NCBI GenBank assembly: GCA_016165875.1
Contig: JABBOT010000015.1
Location: 3,269,928-3,333,927, forward strand
DNA: 64,000 nt
Direction of reading: 5' to 3'
DNA from: Acanthopleura granulata
Taxonomy: Eukaryota; Mollusca; Polyplacophora; Chitonida; Chitonidae
Position numbers and translations under genes: made by a program. Under the pieces are notes generated by a model. The model ran no database searches. It was not told the DNA's origin and saw only the letters and a program-made list of their open reading frames with translations. Shown piece after piece: positions 21,795 to 32,639 of this stretch (positions are counted from its first letter, which is position 1; each line of letters begins with the position of its first letter).

Positions 21795-22705
21795 TCAGTC
21801 AGCTGGAAGGGTATCTTTGTGTCCATAGGCCAGCGTATCCACCCCATTTTCAGCTATCCAGGGTGCGAGCAATACCTTGTTGAAATGCTGGCTGTAGGTG
21901 CGATGGTGCTCTGACTGCAGGACATCCATGCCATGATGTAAGGTCTGCTTTTCGAAGAGAGCCTCTTTGCATTGCTCATGTCTGCTTCTTCACGACATTC
22001 GTTTTTACACCTTTGGCCTTTTTGATGTTGTGGTGGCTGGTCTCAATGATGCTACATATCTTAGGATGCAGGCCAACATACTCGGCAATAGGATGTCCAA
22101 CACATTCTTTATCTTTCCTAAGATCTTTTTGTTCGCTGTAGAATGGAGTAGGTGATCCACTGGGTAGTCAGGCGGGTCATAGAGGTTTGCATGCTTGGCC
22201 ATATCCAGATAGACATCCTTGGTGTGGATCTGGAGGAGTAGTCTCTCCGTGTCCATGTAGAGGAGCTGGTAGTTATCTCCGTACTGAGCCTTCATCTGGT
22301 TGTAGTAGAAGTCGAACATCAGGTTCTTTGAGAGGTCAAGGATGCTCATCCCCACATAGATGGGGCAGTATCCTTTAAAGGATATGTGCTTTTGTGAACC
22401 TGAATCGCTGCCAGGTTGTTGTTGTAGATGTTGGCTCTGGTGAAGGCTGGCGAGGCGATAAGGCGCCTGAGTTTGTCGTCTTGGCTTGCTCGCACAAGGT
22501 TGACATCTACTCGCTTACGGAGGTTTTCCATGGTCTTTCTGAAGACAGAGTTGTTCATGATCTTGTACAGGGCCTGCTCGAAATCACTCACTGCCTTTTT
22601 CTGGAGCTTGGTATTCATTTGGATGTAGAGCTCGATCCAGGGGCTTGCCCTTAAGCAGAGAGCAGGATGGATCTTTTTCAGGCGCATTCCCAGGGCAAGC
22701 AATAC
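21795..22705 (-). pseudogene. Polinton-type protein-primed DNA polymerase B remnant
   Basis: The piece from 22702 to 22346 contains ALYKIMNNSVFRKTMENLRK, matching the family B polymerase Kx3NSxxGK region with Gly replaced by Arg. The piece from 22355 to 22005 has YQLLYMDTERLLLQI, the YxDTD catalytic motif with its second Asp changed to Glu, then DVYLDMAKHANLYDPPDYP. Frames change near 22350 and again below about 22090, where the C-terminal region decays; an AYGHKD segment is readable near 21830. The N-terminal exonuclease half is absent: the sequence begins abruptly next to the duplicate block at 22723. The family replicates element DNA; this copy is dead. Confidence 0.8.
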
Positions 22706-22722
22706 ATGTATTTGAAATTTGA

Positions 22723-25700
22723 AATGAATGCTTATTGTTTAAAGCCCTACTCAAGAATATTTCACTTATACGTAGGCGGTGTCTCCTTGGTGCAGGACGG
22801 ATTTCCACCGTATCTTTTATCTGGTGCTGCCTCACCGAGACGACTTGCCTAAGACACCCAACAAGCCCCCTCACCCAGTCACATTATACTGACGCCGGGC
22901 CGACCAGTCCACCCCCTATCCTCTTATTGCTGCGCGCCTAGCGAGGAAGCAGGATGTACCATTTTTTAAAGTCTTTGGTATGATCCGACCGAGGTTTGAA
23001 CCCCATCACATGTAGGAAAGTTATATCAATAATACTGCTGGTTTATCTCGGGACCTCCTTACAATACTGACCACCATTGTATTAGCTAAAAATTTATTGA
23101 GCATGGTGATATAAACAACCAAAGAAACAAACAATTAAAAAAATAAATCAAGAATAAATAGATATATCAACCGTCAGTCAATATTGGTGTTCTATCAGCA
23201 GATGTATGGTCAACGTGCAGCAGAAATCACCAAAGAACTGCGGAAGTATGTAATGTAAACAAAATCAGGAAGGAGTCTTACAAAGACGGGCATTGTCAAC
23301 AGTTTTCAATTATACGGAATAGGCGTCTGTGATGTTGTCGTTTAACTTAGGCAAATATATTTATTTCAGTTAGACTTTGACTACTTTTAGATGTATCCAG
23401 CGGGGTGGTATTATTTACAGCGATGCATGGAAGGACTGTATTGCCCTTGAGTTAAGCGGATGTGGGCAGAAGCTCCAGGGCCACTCCGCCCACATTTGCT
23501 CAAAATGTGATTATACTCATTGTAAAATTTAACAAACATAGAATGAATGGCTTAACGTAAATTTTTGCGGACGCCAATCTTTGTTGTTGATTAAAATCGC
23601 CACACAACATTCACGTTCTAATACTCTTATATACTATGTATTGTATATTCATGAATTCAGTTTAATTTATTTTTGATTATAACTACCATTACGGAACTGA
23701 TTTGCTCGGGGATAGTATACGATATATTCTTTAATAAGAGCAAAAAGCGATCTAGAGCCATTCTTTGCGCCTTGCTTACGTAAAGAAAGCTGAAAATATT
23801 CCACAATAACCATCAAATGATAGACTGAGGCAAAACTCTCTGCTGTCATTGCACGGCTAGGGGCGACTTCATGGCTGAGAAGATTCGACGTGAATTGCAC
23901 TTGAGGCGATCAGATTGACCAATCTGTGCTAATAAAGGCCCGTGTTCCTTGAAGTAATAACCTTTAGTCATGCAGGGTCTGAACTTGAATGTCAGTCCTT
24001 CCGGTAAGATAATAGATTAGTTTATTTGCACAGCAGGCCTTCGGCACAAACAAGGCGATTTGAGATGACACGAAGACCTGGACAAAGATATCGGTCCGAG
24101 TGTCCATGAAAAAAAAAACACGTAGGACACCAAAGCAGTCTTCCTGTTTGTCAAGCTTTATTGAAAACAGACAAGCGACTAAACTGGTTTTTTTTCATCC
24201 GGATGCTCGTACATCTCTCCTTGACCCGATAATGAGAAAATTTGGAAGCAATGAAAAGGTATTGCAATAAGTACACCGCAAAACCGTCGCCAAGATAGAG
24301 AAATGTACTTTTTTTTCAAACAGCAGCTAACATTGATTAAATGAATAGACTGGCACATACATGTTCGTTTCTTTGTTTTTTTTTTCTTGTTCAGAGAACT
24401 GAGAGTTCCATAATGGTTAATTCAATAACTCTGTGTCCAAGCTACAAAATGATCTCGGGGTTTGTTCCCGGCAAATATTTGAGAATAATCGAAGATAAAG
24501 CACAGAAGAATTAGGAATAGATAAATGCTATCTGTTCGCACATCGGAGTGGAAAGGGGGTTATCATTGTGCAGACTATTGGGGGATAGGGTGTGTTACTT
24601 CATAAACTTTGCGGACTTATTAAAAAGAGAGCTAAAATTTTTGTACAAACTGGAACAGGTTACTGATGGTGTCTGATTTTATCGTCGATGTGACATTCTT
24701 GTTATTGCATAGATGAGAACTGACTGAAAGTACTTCAGGTTTCGAACCAGCTTCCTCCAAATAAAACAACCAGTTTCCAATGCAGCTTGTCATGGAGACT
24801 GTAAGAAGTAACTCGAGAACACGCTCAACAAGTGGGGTCATTGTCCTTTTTCAGAATCAAATACACGTAAGCATTAAGTGTTTGTAGGAAGAACGTAATA
24901 CAATACAAAGGGCTACAGCATAGAGTAAAACCAAGGCGGCGACGGCAGTGCGATGGTTGACAAATGGTCACACCTAACCGATAAAGTCTGGGTTCCTGTC
25001 AGTTTACGCCAGTGATAGATTTTATTGTAACTGTTCATGTAAATGTTTAAAACGTAACAACTTACACCCTCCTGTAGCAACGTAGCCTACACAGAATTAG
25101 GTGAAAGGAATTGCTTATACCTGCCCTTCATTTCCATATATATCCAGACTACCATTAAAATTTAGCAAGTTGGTGATTGAACGACGACCAAGATGTGTAC
25201 CAAATTTCATCCAATACCGTACATAACTTCTTCCGTAAAGTTGACAGTGAAAAGGAAGGGCAGGCCGACAGATGAACAGACAGACACACAGACAAACGCC
25301 CGCAAAAGCATACCCTCTTTTGCCGGAGGTAACAGAGCACATACCTAGTATGTCTATGGAGGACTCGTTGACCGAATTTTCCGGACGCGATAATTAGACA
25401 GTTAGTGCCTGACTGGGGTGTCTGGATCAATCCCGCTAATGTTCAATTTTTAACATTTAAAACTGTACTTTTCCTAGCCAAAGTAATGAAATCACAAAAC
25501 GTTTTGCTTTAGCATGTATTCTTGACTCTCATTTTTACATAATCCCAGGTGAAAAATCAAAGGAATTATAGTTAATCAATCAATTAAATCAAGTTTGGCA
25601 CTGGAGCTATGGTTTTAGATGTTGTCTCAGTATTCCAGTATTAGAGCATTTTGTCTTATTTTCTCTGAAGTCATACCAAATGTCAGTGTTATGCTATTTT

Positions 25701-25791
25701 CGAAACGTTACAGGAATCGCAAGGTCATATATGAAGCTGTATCCATTTACAGAAACGTACTCCTAAACAATCTTTTCTAATAGATTATAAA
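22723..25791. repeat. Copy 2 of the 3.07-kb near-identical direct repeat
   Basis: This is the counterpart of 15010-18080. It starts at the SINE-C tail (about 22724) immediately after the polymerase B remnant and is traceable to tagattataa at 25781-25790, where copy 1 meets its gap. It holds SINE-C (22725-23023) and family B (24905-25110). Differences from copy 1 include gttcgatggtttttatag replaced by a shorter gtctgattttatcg near 24670. Confidence 0.95.
24905..25110 (+). mobile_element. MITE-like family B copy in copy 2
   Basis: Same element as at 17195-17400, with changes such as catggcc to cgtagcc near 25081. Confidence 0.7.
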
Positions 25792-25854
25792 GTCTTTTTG
25801 CCTCACCATTAGCGTGAAATTCTAACTCATTTAAATATCAGTGAATGTTAAAGA

Positions 25855-26320
25855 GAAAGACTCTGTAAAAAGGATGCTAGGGTGGGTGAAAAGACCATTA
25901 AAAACTGTACCTGAAAATACCTGACTGAAATTTTTAGATTTTTTTTTTCACCAAAATAAACGCTGTCAAGTATTTCGATAGCAAGGTGGGTTTATGGACC
26001 ATGTTGATAATGGGGTTCACCAGTGACGTCACACAACGTTTTGTAAACCTTTATGTTCAGTTCTGAATATTGTTCTTGTGAGGAGTACTTCTGTAATGTT
26101 TGTGTGTGTATGGAGACACTAATATGATATTAATTTTCTGATTTATTCCATAAAAAAGTCGACGTGACGTCATTGGTGAACAATGTCATCATTATGGTCC
26201 ATAACACCCACCATACACTCAAAATATTCAAAAAATCTAAAAAATTCAGTACAGGTATTATAAGATACAGATTTTAATGGCCTTTTCACACACCCTAATT
26301 CATTTTTTACGAGGTCTTTC
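25855..26320. mobile_element. Foldback (long inverted-repeat) element
   Basis: The left arm (25855 to about 26035) and the right arm (26320 down to about 26155, reversed) match over most of their length. Both start gaaagac, followed by gtaaaaa, agggtg-gtgaaaag-ccatt, aaaa-ctgta, tttttagattttttt, then further in ggaccat, gttcacca-tgacgtcac. The loop is about 120 bases with no coding content. This is a non-autonomous foldback or MITE-like DNA transposon. Confidence 0.85.
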
Positions 26321-27130
26321 CGTTTAATGATCTGTGAACTCATACACCTTTCACTTGCCAGATTACAGGTGTTTTCACCTCAAGTCATCCGAGAAATAAT
26401 TTCAGATAAAAAGAATTTCTGGTATTTAGGAGAATTCTCGGTCAGTGATATTCTCCTTTGTACTTTGTTTTAGTCTCTGATCGGCCTAGTTTATTTGACA
26501 ATATTCATGAGCAAAATTATTCAGTATGGGGTTAAGTGGAGTTTGGTAACCGATTTACAAACTTCACAGGATTGAGCCAAATTACCTTAGATGACATTTG
26601 CGAGCACACGTACATGCGCATAGGTTCAGCTGTGACTGAATCTAAAGGTACTGGTGGATTTCTCTGTCGGATAACTAACTTACGTGAAAATTACACACAT
26701 ATTTTATCCGACACAGCTATGTTTATCAAGAATTTGGCAATTTTCTTGCTTCAGTTTGTGGTCCTCAGCATACCCATTTTCCGGATAGCCTTCATTATTG
26801 TCAGCCTTTGTTTGTGTGCCGTCCTTAAAACTATGAGTGCCATTGGAAAAAAATGATAATAAAATTTTTAAAAATCGCCAGTCAAATAACTTCTGGGTTT
26901 GTCTCATTTATAAACACAGGTGTAGAAGGGAGGATTCCACATAGATTCAGGTATACAAATGGATGGAGAGCAATGCAAAGACAATGGAAAGGGGAAATCC
27001 GTGCTGAGAAAGGATGTCCATTAGACCAATGTTATATCAATTCATTAAAACCTGAACCAGCGACTACACATTATCTTAGAACAAGAGTTAGTGACTCCAA
27101 CTTTAACTAGGTCTGCAAAAATAGTTTCGT
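26321..27130. other. No recognised gene
   Basis: An open frame at 26536-26856 (plus) has a hydrophobic run IFLLQFVVLSIPIFRIAFII but no family signature or convincing splice context. I do not call a gene. Confidence 0.4.
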
Positions 27131-27134
27131 TGTA

Positions 27135-27260
27135 ACACTGTGGGTGTTGCAATGAAATAACAGGTGTGAGATGGAACCGTCTACTAAACATGTCTCGGAA
27201 AGACATGAGTCATGCTGATTGAATCTATGTAAATTTGAACTCACTGGGAAATTACCCGAG
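27135..27260 (+). repeat. Dispersed repeat E with conserved hairpin
   Basis: gcaatgaaataacaggtgtg, ctactaaacatgtctcggaa and gagtcatgctgattgaatct match the reverse complement of 57160-57280. A hairpin lies at 27189-27207. Confidence 0.6.
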
Positions 27261-27429
27261 ACCAGTCGGGGAACAAGGAAATCAGGTCGTCTGGTAGGAA
27301 GTCGCACAAACCGAGAGGTCACATGCGGATATATCTGCCAGAAAAACTTTCCTTTTGTGCTATTATCCCAGTCACACCGCCACAAACTAATAAAAACTCT
27401 TTTAGTTGGCTCATCACAGAAAGAGGTAC

Positions 27430-28100
27430 TACATGAGTGACAGCTTTCATTAACATGCCTGCCTTAGCCAGTGCGTCAGCTTGCTCGTTGCCAGAGACAC
27501 CAACATCACTCGGTACCCACTCAAAGAATGCAAAGACCCCTTCGTGGTTTAGTGGAGTACAGTGCAGGTCTAAAATTTCAAGGACAAGTGGTACGCATTT
27601 GGTGATTTTATACCTTTACTGTACACATTCCAGTGGTTAGAACACGTTAAGAAACCGAAGAGCCATTAGAATACACGTTATCCCTGCAGAGTAAATAGTC
27701 ATGTAGTCAGACAATCTCGACTTCGTACCATAAATAGGTTCTGGGATGCTTATAGCAGCGGCAACCTTACCGGTACCTGAGCATTCCTAGGCATGGGAAT
27801 AAACTTGCAAATAATCTGACCAATTTCTTTTCATGTAATCATTACAACACAGGATACTAACGTAGCCAGGGGCCAGACTTCTTAGCCTGAGGCAAACAAG
27901 TTAACTACAGTAGGCAAATGGCAATATGGCAATATTGAACAGTGTAGGTGAAAGAACACTTCCTTGCGGAGTGCCATTATCATCTGGTACCACCTTTGAG
28001 CACTCTCTACCTATTCTAACTCTGATGAAGCAGTCTGACAAAAATCTTCTTATCCAGCGCAACATTTTACCACCTACACCCATTCTGACAGCCACTGATG
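27430..28100 (-). pseudogene. LINE fragment: reverse transcriptase and RNase H
   Basis: The minus strand at 28095-27901 encodes GGKMLRWIRRFLSDCFIRVR then NGTPQGSVLSPTLFNIAI, the conserved block of non-LTR reverse transcriptases before the catalytic FADD box. At about 27520-27450 it reads WVPSDVGVSGNEQADALAKA, the RNase H C-terminal motif. RT followed by RNase H points to the I-like or a similar RNase H-bearing LINE clade. The DNA between is too short for the full RT-RNase H linker and has stops, so it is an internally deleted dead copy. Confidence 0.8.
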
Positions 28101-28835
28101 GCAGATTCAGTGGCCACTCGAGGAGGCCGTGTGACGTCCCAATGTTTCGAAAGTCGGGTCAGTCGCGTGAGCTAGGACGCTACAATACACGCCACCGACT
28201 CCACCGACGTCACACTGGTCTTCTCCAGAGGCCAATGGAACGACACGTCAGTGGCCACGACCTCCACTGTCTCTGACGTTATGATGACGTTACGACGATT
28301 ACGCTGACATCAGCACTTCCTCACAGCATCTCTGATGTTTGGATAGCATTCCTATAGCTGACAATTATAGTTTCCAAACTTACCTGTTTTAATATACTTA
28401 GTCATTGATTGGTGCTTAACTGAAAAGGTTCAGTTTCATGAACCCTACCTTTGTATTAAGTAAAACTTGGCTAAGTGGACCTCATATGATATGTTGTCAT
28501 GGTCGCGAAGGGGTTAAATAGCAGTGAGGTTTATGAGTGGCCCACAACCTGCGATCAGGTTTACGCGTGGAAGAAACCTGCTAGAACCAACCACCAGCTT
28601 AGAGAAAACCGGGTAGAAACCCTTACCTACGGGCCAGGGTTTTAGAAAAAAGTTCAAGTTACGCCACAAATGATTACGTTAGATGATGACCATCCGATAG
28701 AAGACCACAGGCCTGTCTATAGGCCCTCTACAGCTTGCATTTAAGAACGTAAGACATAATGGTGGCAGAACACAACATGATCCATTGAATCTAAGCTAGA
28801 AGCAGGCTTTTGTACATTTTGCTACATTCCGGGTC
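28101..28835. other. No recognised gene
   Basis: A GC-richer stretch at 28100-28290 rich in cgacgt/acgtc words stands out from the AT-rich surroundings. No frame or repeat partner was recognised. Confidence 0.4.
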
Positions 28836-29040
28836 ATGAATAGCAAGACCAGTTTCCAACACAACGTTTCATACAAACACCAAAGAGCTAAGAATGTACA
28901 CGAAGTTAGAAATTAGGGCAGATTCATTCAAAGAAAAACAAACAGTTTTAAAATGATAACGGAAAGACGCTAGGACCGATACAGGTGTGTGCATTAAATC
29001 AGCATACAAATCGTGTAACATATACGGCCATAAATCTCTC
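28836..29040. repeat. Dispersed repeat E-related fragment
   Basis: gcaagaccagtttccaacac then caacgtttcatacaaac resembles 57130-57165. The gataacggaaagacgctagg, ttaaatcagcatacaaatcg part matches 47600-47680. Confidence 0.5.
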
Positions 29041-29254
29041 GTTGGATTGTAGAAGATTGGAGCATTTTAACTACTTAATGTATTCCCTGCTCCTTTTACG
29101 AGATGTCCGGCCTGTGGTGTCATGGTAGCTAGAGCGTCTACCCTGTATACGGTAAATGAGGAGTTCAATCTCGACAGTTATTTCTGAGACATTACCATGG
29201 ATAATATTAACACTGTCTCGCTTGACGTTTAGCATGCGGAGAACAGACCAAGTA

Positions 29255-29345
29255 TTGGCGCCCAGTGTGAGCATAGCGTGACTGGATGGGGAGCCGTGTT
29301 TGGTGTCTTTGGCATGGTGTCATAGTGAGGCAGCACTCTGTCCTC
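29255..29345 (+). mobile_element. SINE-C body fragment
   Basis: gcccagtgtgagcatagcgt, gactggatgggg, tggtgtctttggcatggtgt and agtgaggcagcact match, in forward order, the GC-rich body of the SINE-C in the duplicate blocks. The shared 3' tail is absent. Confidence 0.5.
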
Positions 29346-29925
29346 GTTGTCCAGCTTCTCAGGGCCTTGATACATGGACATGTGGCCATCAGCGGTCAGT
29401 AATTCCCTCTACAGAGCGCTTAGTTTCTGTCTCAGTATACAGCGTCTAGATTCCAAACCTATGGCACACAATCAGCGTGTTTGTTTTACCAAACATGTGG
29501 TATGTTCAGTGCTGATGTGTCAGACCAGTGGAACATGGGTGGCAGAGTTTGCTGCGACGGTTGTTCAGTGTAAGTCCACATTATCCCACGTTGCACGCAT
29601 TGTATTAATGTTTTTCCTGGACGCAAAGTATGGAAAACCCCTTGCATATCCGAGTTAAAGTGCGTGAAGCAGACAGATAGATCAAGCACTTGGCAAGTAC
29701 ATGCCGTTCTGGAATGTGGTGACAACGGAAACGTCAGTCAATCCTTGTAACATGTGTAGCTGGATTTCTGCAACGAAATCCTGGTTACATATATGAAGGA
29801 AACGTACTAATGACTCTATACCATTGCCGTCTATCATATTGCATTTAGCATTAACCCACCTTGCATTTTTCTTCACCGAATTCTGATTAGGCCATGCTAC
29901 TAGATAACGTCATATACTCGTACAT
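29346..29925. other. No recognised feature
   Basis: No supported exon, RNA gene or repeat. Confidence 0.4.
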
Positions 29926-29929
29926 GAAG

Positions 29930-30065
29930 GACTATTGCATGAAAACCCCTAACTGATGTAAATTGAGAGACTTCACCTTCAACGTGTAACCATTTGTCAA
30001 CCATTATAGCCTCGTCTCCGCTTATGGTTTACTCCCTACGCTGTAGTCTTTTATATCTTATTATT
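29930..30065 (-). mobile_element. MITE-like family B, partial
   Basis: taaattgagagacttcacct, gtaaccatttgtcaaccatt and tacgctgtagtcttttatat match the half of the reverse-oriented copy at 38240-38350 that holds the left end of the family. Confidence 0.6.
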
Positions 30066-30779
30066 AATAAGATAATTAACAATTACTTTTCAGCACTGAG
30101 CCTGACATCTAGACCTCTGAAGGATCGCCGAAATGAAAAAAAAAATTCTGAACCAAATGCTTATAACAACCATACCATTTGGTTTGCCAAAATATGAGGG
30201 TGAAAAATATGACACACTTGGTGTCATTACATGAATTACAGTCTACTTGGGAAGGAATCAAGTTTCCCACACAACCTGTCGTTCAATCCCAGCCTCGAAC
30301 GGCGATTTTTTGGCGTTTCCTAGCCGCACTGTTCTCCAGGCCATTGTAGAAATAAGCAGTCGTCGGAGCTAGTTTGTTGGCTTTGGTGGTGGTCATGCAA
30401 GAAATAGGCTAAGGTATACACACTGAATCTTCTTTGCGTATGCAAATTTTTGCGGCACGTGTAGGGAGGTTCACCATTTTTTGCCGTAAGACTCATGAAC
30501 CCAACACCCATCTTACAAGTGAAATATTCTTTGTTTTGGCGTCAAACCTATTCTTAGTATTATTCACACATCGCAAACACAAGCAAATATCTGATTTACA
30601 ATTTACTTTGAACGGATTGTGGTTGAGTTGTTGACGTATTTCTTTCAATCATTAGGAAGAATAAGGTGTGAGATTGACCCCGCCCTTTCGAATGGGATTT
30701 TGTTGTTGTCCTCGATTTTACTGTTTCCTGGAGCTTGTTGAAAATTATAACCATTGGACGACGCTGTTATGGCATGTGT

Positions 30780-30960
30780 CGTTAGTGGTAGATCTCTTGA
30801 CCTTGTGCCATTATGGTATGCACATCTGCTCATCACACGTGGGAAAGTTCGTCAGTAACTTGCCAAAGGACAATGGTTTATCCTGGACGAACCGGCCCCT
30901 TCATCCACAAAAATATGTTCGCCCTGGCATTAGTGAGAAATTCTTTATTTGTGGTGTTAA
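30780..30960 (+). mobile_element. SINE-A2, 3' end missing
   Basis: ctcttgaccttgtgccatta, acgtgggaaagttcgtcagt, aacttgccaaaggacaatgg and cggccccttcatccac are the A2 body. The common tail is absent, and an opposite-strand SINE-A begins just beyond. Confidence 0.6.
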
Positions 30961-30969
30961 ATTGGGTTA

Positions 30970-31112
30970 TTTATTAATTTATTTATTTTATTGATGTTTT
31001 ACGCCGCACTCAAGCATATTTCAATTATACAAAGGCTGACAATATTATGGTGGAAAGAAACCGGACAGAGCTCGTCGGATACCCACCAACGTCCGCATGA
31101 GGCTGGCGGACT
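30970..31112 (-). mobile_element. SINE-A, truncated
   Basis: The (TTTA)n tail, gatgttttacgccgcactca, agcatatttcaattatac, and a body with accggacagagctcgtcgga are present. The head is lost. A short second (AAAT)n-like tail follows at 31120-31150. Confidence 0.75.
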
Positions 31113-32030
31113 TTAAAGAAAACACTAAACAACAATCAAATAAATAACTAACTAAAATTCAGGTTAACACATCGGCCACCTTGTAGTTGAAGACAAAGAG
31201 CTCATGTCATGTAAACTGAAAGGAAATAATGTATCACAGCCTTGGGATGGAGTATCGGATGAACAAACTTTCAATTGAGTCTGGATACAGTTTAAATGCA
31301 TCAAATTTCAATCCTTTAAGACAGCTTGTAACAGAAATAACTCCATTCAGCTTTTATTAAACCATAGCATGATTTCTCTTTTCGCCATGAATAAAATCGA
31401 TTCCTAACACTGGTTGGTTTTGATATGACTGTAACTTATTTAATACTCAACCACGGTGCAGTGCTGACCTGGACAGAGTGACTTGTGTTTTATAACAGAT
31501 GCTCAGCTGCTTTTCAGTCTGCAATAATGGTTTTAAAAACCGAAACCACAAGAAATGTCAAGGTAATCTCTGACGAAAGAGAACAGAAATTGTCCACATC
31601 CCATGGTATTTGAGCGATGGTAAATGTAAGTGGGATAGAACTTCACACACGTATGGTTTGCATCTCGAAAGGATAGTGTCTCTGAGTGTGGTCCTCATCT
31701 CATTCTAACATCTTTTCAACACATCAGAATCTGGGAAAGTCTCGAAGCCACTGTGAAAGTTCTCACAAAAGTCCTGGAGGAAAGCCTTTTTATGGGAGCT
31801 GTGGTTCTCAACCCTGGATTTCTTAAAAGTAAGAGCTCTATACAGGTATAGAAGTGGCGAGAAAAGAAAGCATCAGACACGTTAAAGAACATAAAATCTA
31901 CAGAATTGTTCAGTGTTGATTGATTCTACCGTGTAGAATCTACACTGAATGTTGTTTCGACGAATCACCGCAGTGTAGCACTACGCGGACAGGTCACCGT
32001 TGGGTGTTGTGTCCTTCCGTTTCCTGCGAA
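31113..32030. other. Probable 3' UTR and flank of the peptide gene
   Basis: No other gene was recognised. A minus-strand AATAAA at 31358-31353 could end the transcript of the peptide precursor gene about 680 bases after its stop. Confidence 0.35.
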
Positions 32031-32038
32031 GGAGGTAC

Positions 32039-32404
32039 CTAGCCGTACCTGAATAAAGTAGCGGATTGGTCACCTGCTTCGTTGCCTTCAGCCGATATCT
32101 GTGCAAGCGTTGAAAGCCGTGATTCTATGGGAAGGCCCCCCATTGGCCTCCAGAAAGCTGCTTTTTTGGACATTGGTTGAAGGTCATCGTACTTTTCCCC
32201 GACGATCATTCGTCGAAATAATGGCAACAATCTTCTGAGCTCATCGGCTGAGTATTTTTGTCCAATCACATTTTGTAAATAATCCGAAGCTGGTGAACTA
32301 ACGCCACCTGGCGACCGTTTCCAGCTGCTGAACCTGGATGCATATTCTCCCAAGCATAGCGGTAACACCAGGCAAAGCACTGTCACCTGTATCCGTAAAC
32401 CCAT
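32039..32404 (-). CDS. Putative neuropeptide/prohormone precursor (121 aa)
   Basis: The minus strand carries a good 3' splice site (tccttgttttcag, AG at 32417-32416). Ten bases later comes ATG (32404), so I start at MGLRIQ, not at an upstream in-frame Met that lies in the intron. Residues 1-19 are a classic signal peptide (short polar start, VTVLCLVLPLCLG). Residues 20-121 are hydrophilic and cut by dibasic sites: Lys-Arg 29-30, Arg-Arg 57-58, Arg-Arg 64-65 and Lys-Lys 80-81, with a possible monobasic site at Arg96. Products would include EYASRFSSW, SPGGVSSPAS...SADEL, LLPLF, and the Trp/Pro-containing AAFWRPMGGLPIES. The chain ends LFRYG before TAG, so Gly121 could donate a C-terminal amide. 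There are no cysteines beyond the signal peptide. The family was not recognised. A role as a secreted signalling peptide is inference from architecture. Confidence 0.65.
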   Translation of the reverse strand: MGLRIQVTVLCLVLPLCLGEYASRFSSWKRSPGGVSSPASDYLQNVIGQKYSADELRRLLPLFRRMIVGEKYDDLQPMSKKAAFWRPMGGLPIESRLSTLAQISAEGNEAGDQSATLFRYG

Positions 32405-32430
32405 CTTTGAAAAATCTGAAAACAAGGACG
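32405..32430 (-). promoter_or_regulatory. 3' splice site before the prohormone start
   Basis: The minus strand reads cgtccttgttttcag followed by atttttcaaag and ATG. The pyrimidine tract with CAG implies at least one upstream 5' UTR exon. Confidence 0.6.
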
Positions 32431-32639
32431 TGAAAACATTAGCAACCGATGCCACAAAAATACATTTGCCAATTTATTATTGTCCGTTTCTTTACTGGGT
32501 TAGGTTGGGATTATCCCCAATTCCTTACTTTGTTATGGATGAAATGAATGGAAGCTGTCCAATCGGATTTTCAATTCCAAATAAACACACAGCAAGATTA
32601 AAGTAAAGCACTGTAAAGCTTTCATTCGCACGGACACAG

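Noticed and set aside
22394..22654. Plus-strand frames over the polymerase B remnant
   Set aside because: Antisense shadows; the minus strand carries the recognisable polymerase motifs.
26536..26856. 106-codon plus frame with a hydrophobic segment
   Set aside because: One hydrophobic stretch alone in AT-rich DNA is not enough; no homologous family recognised.
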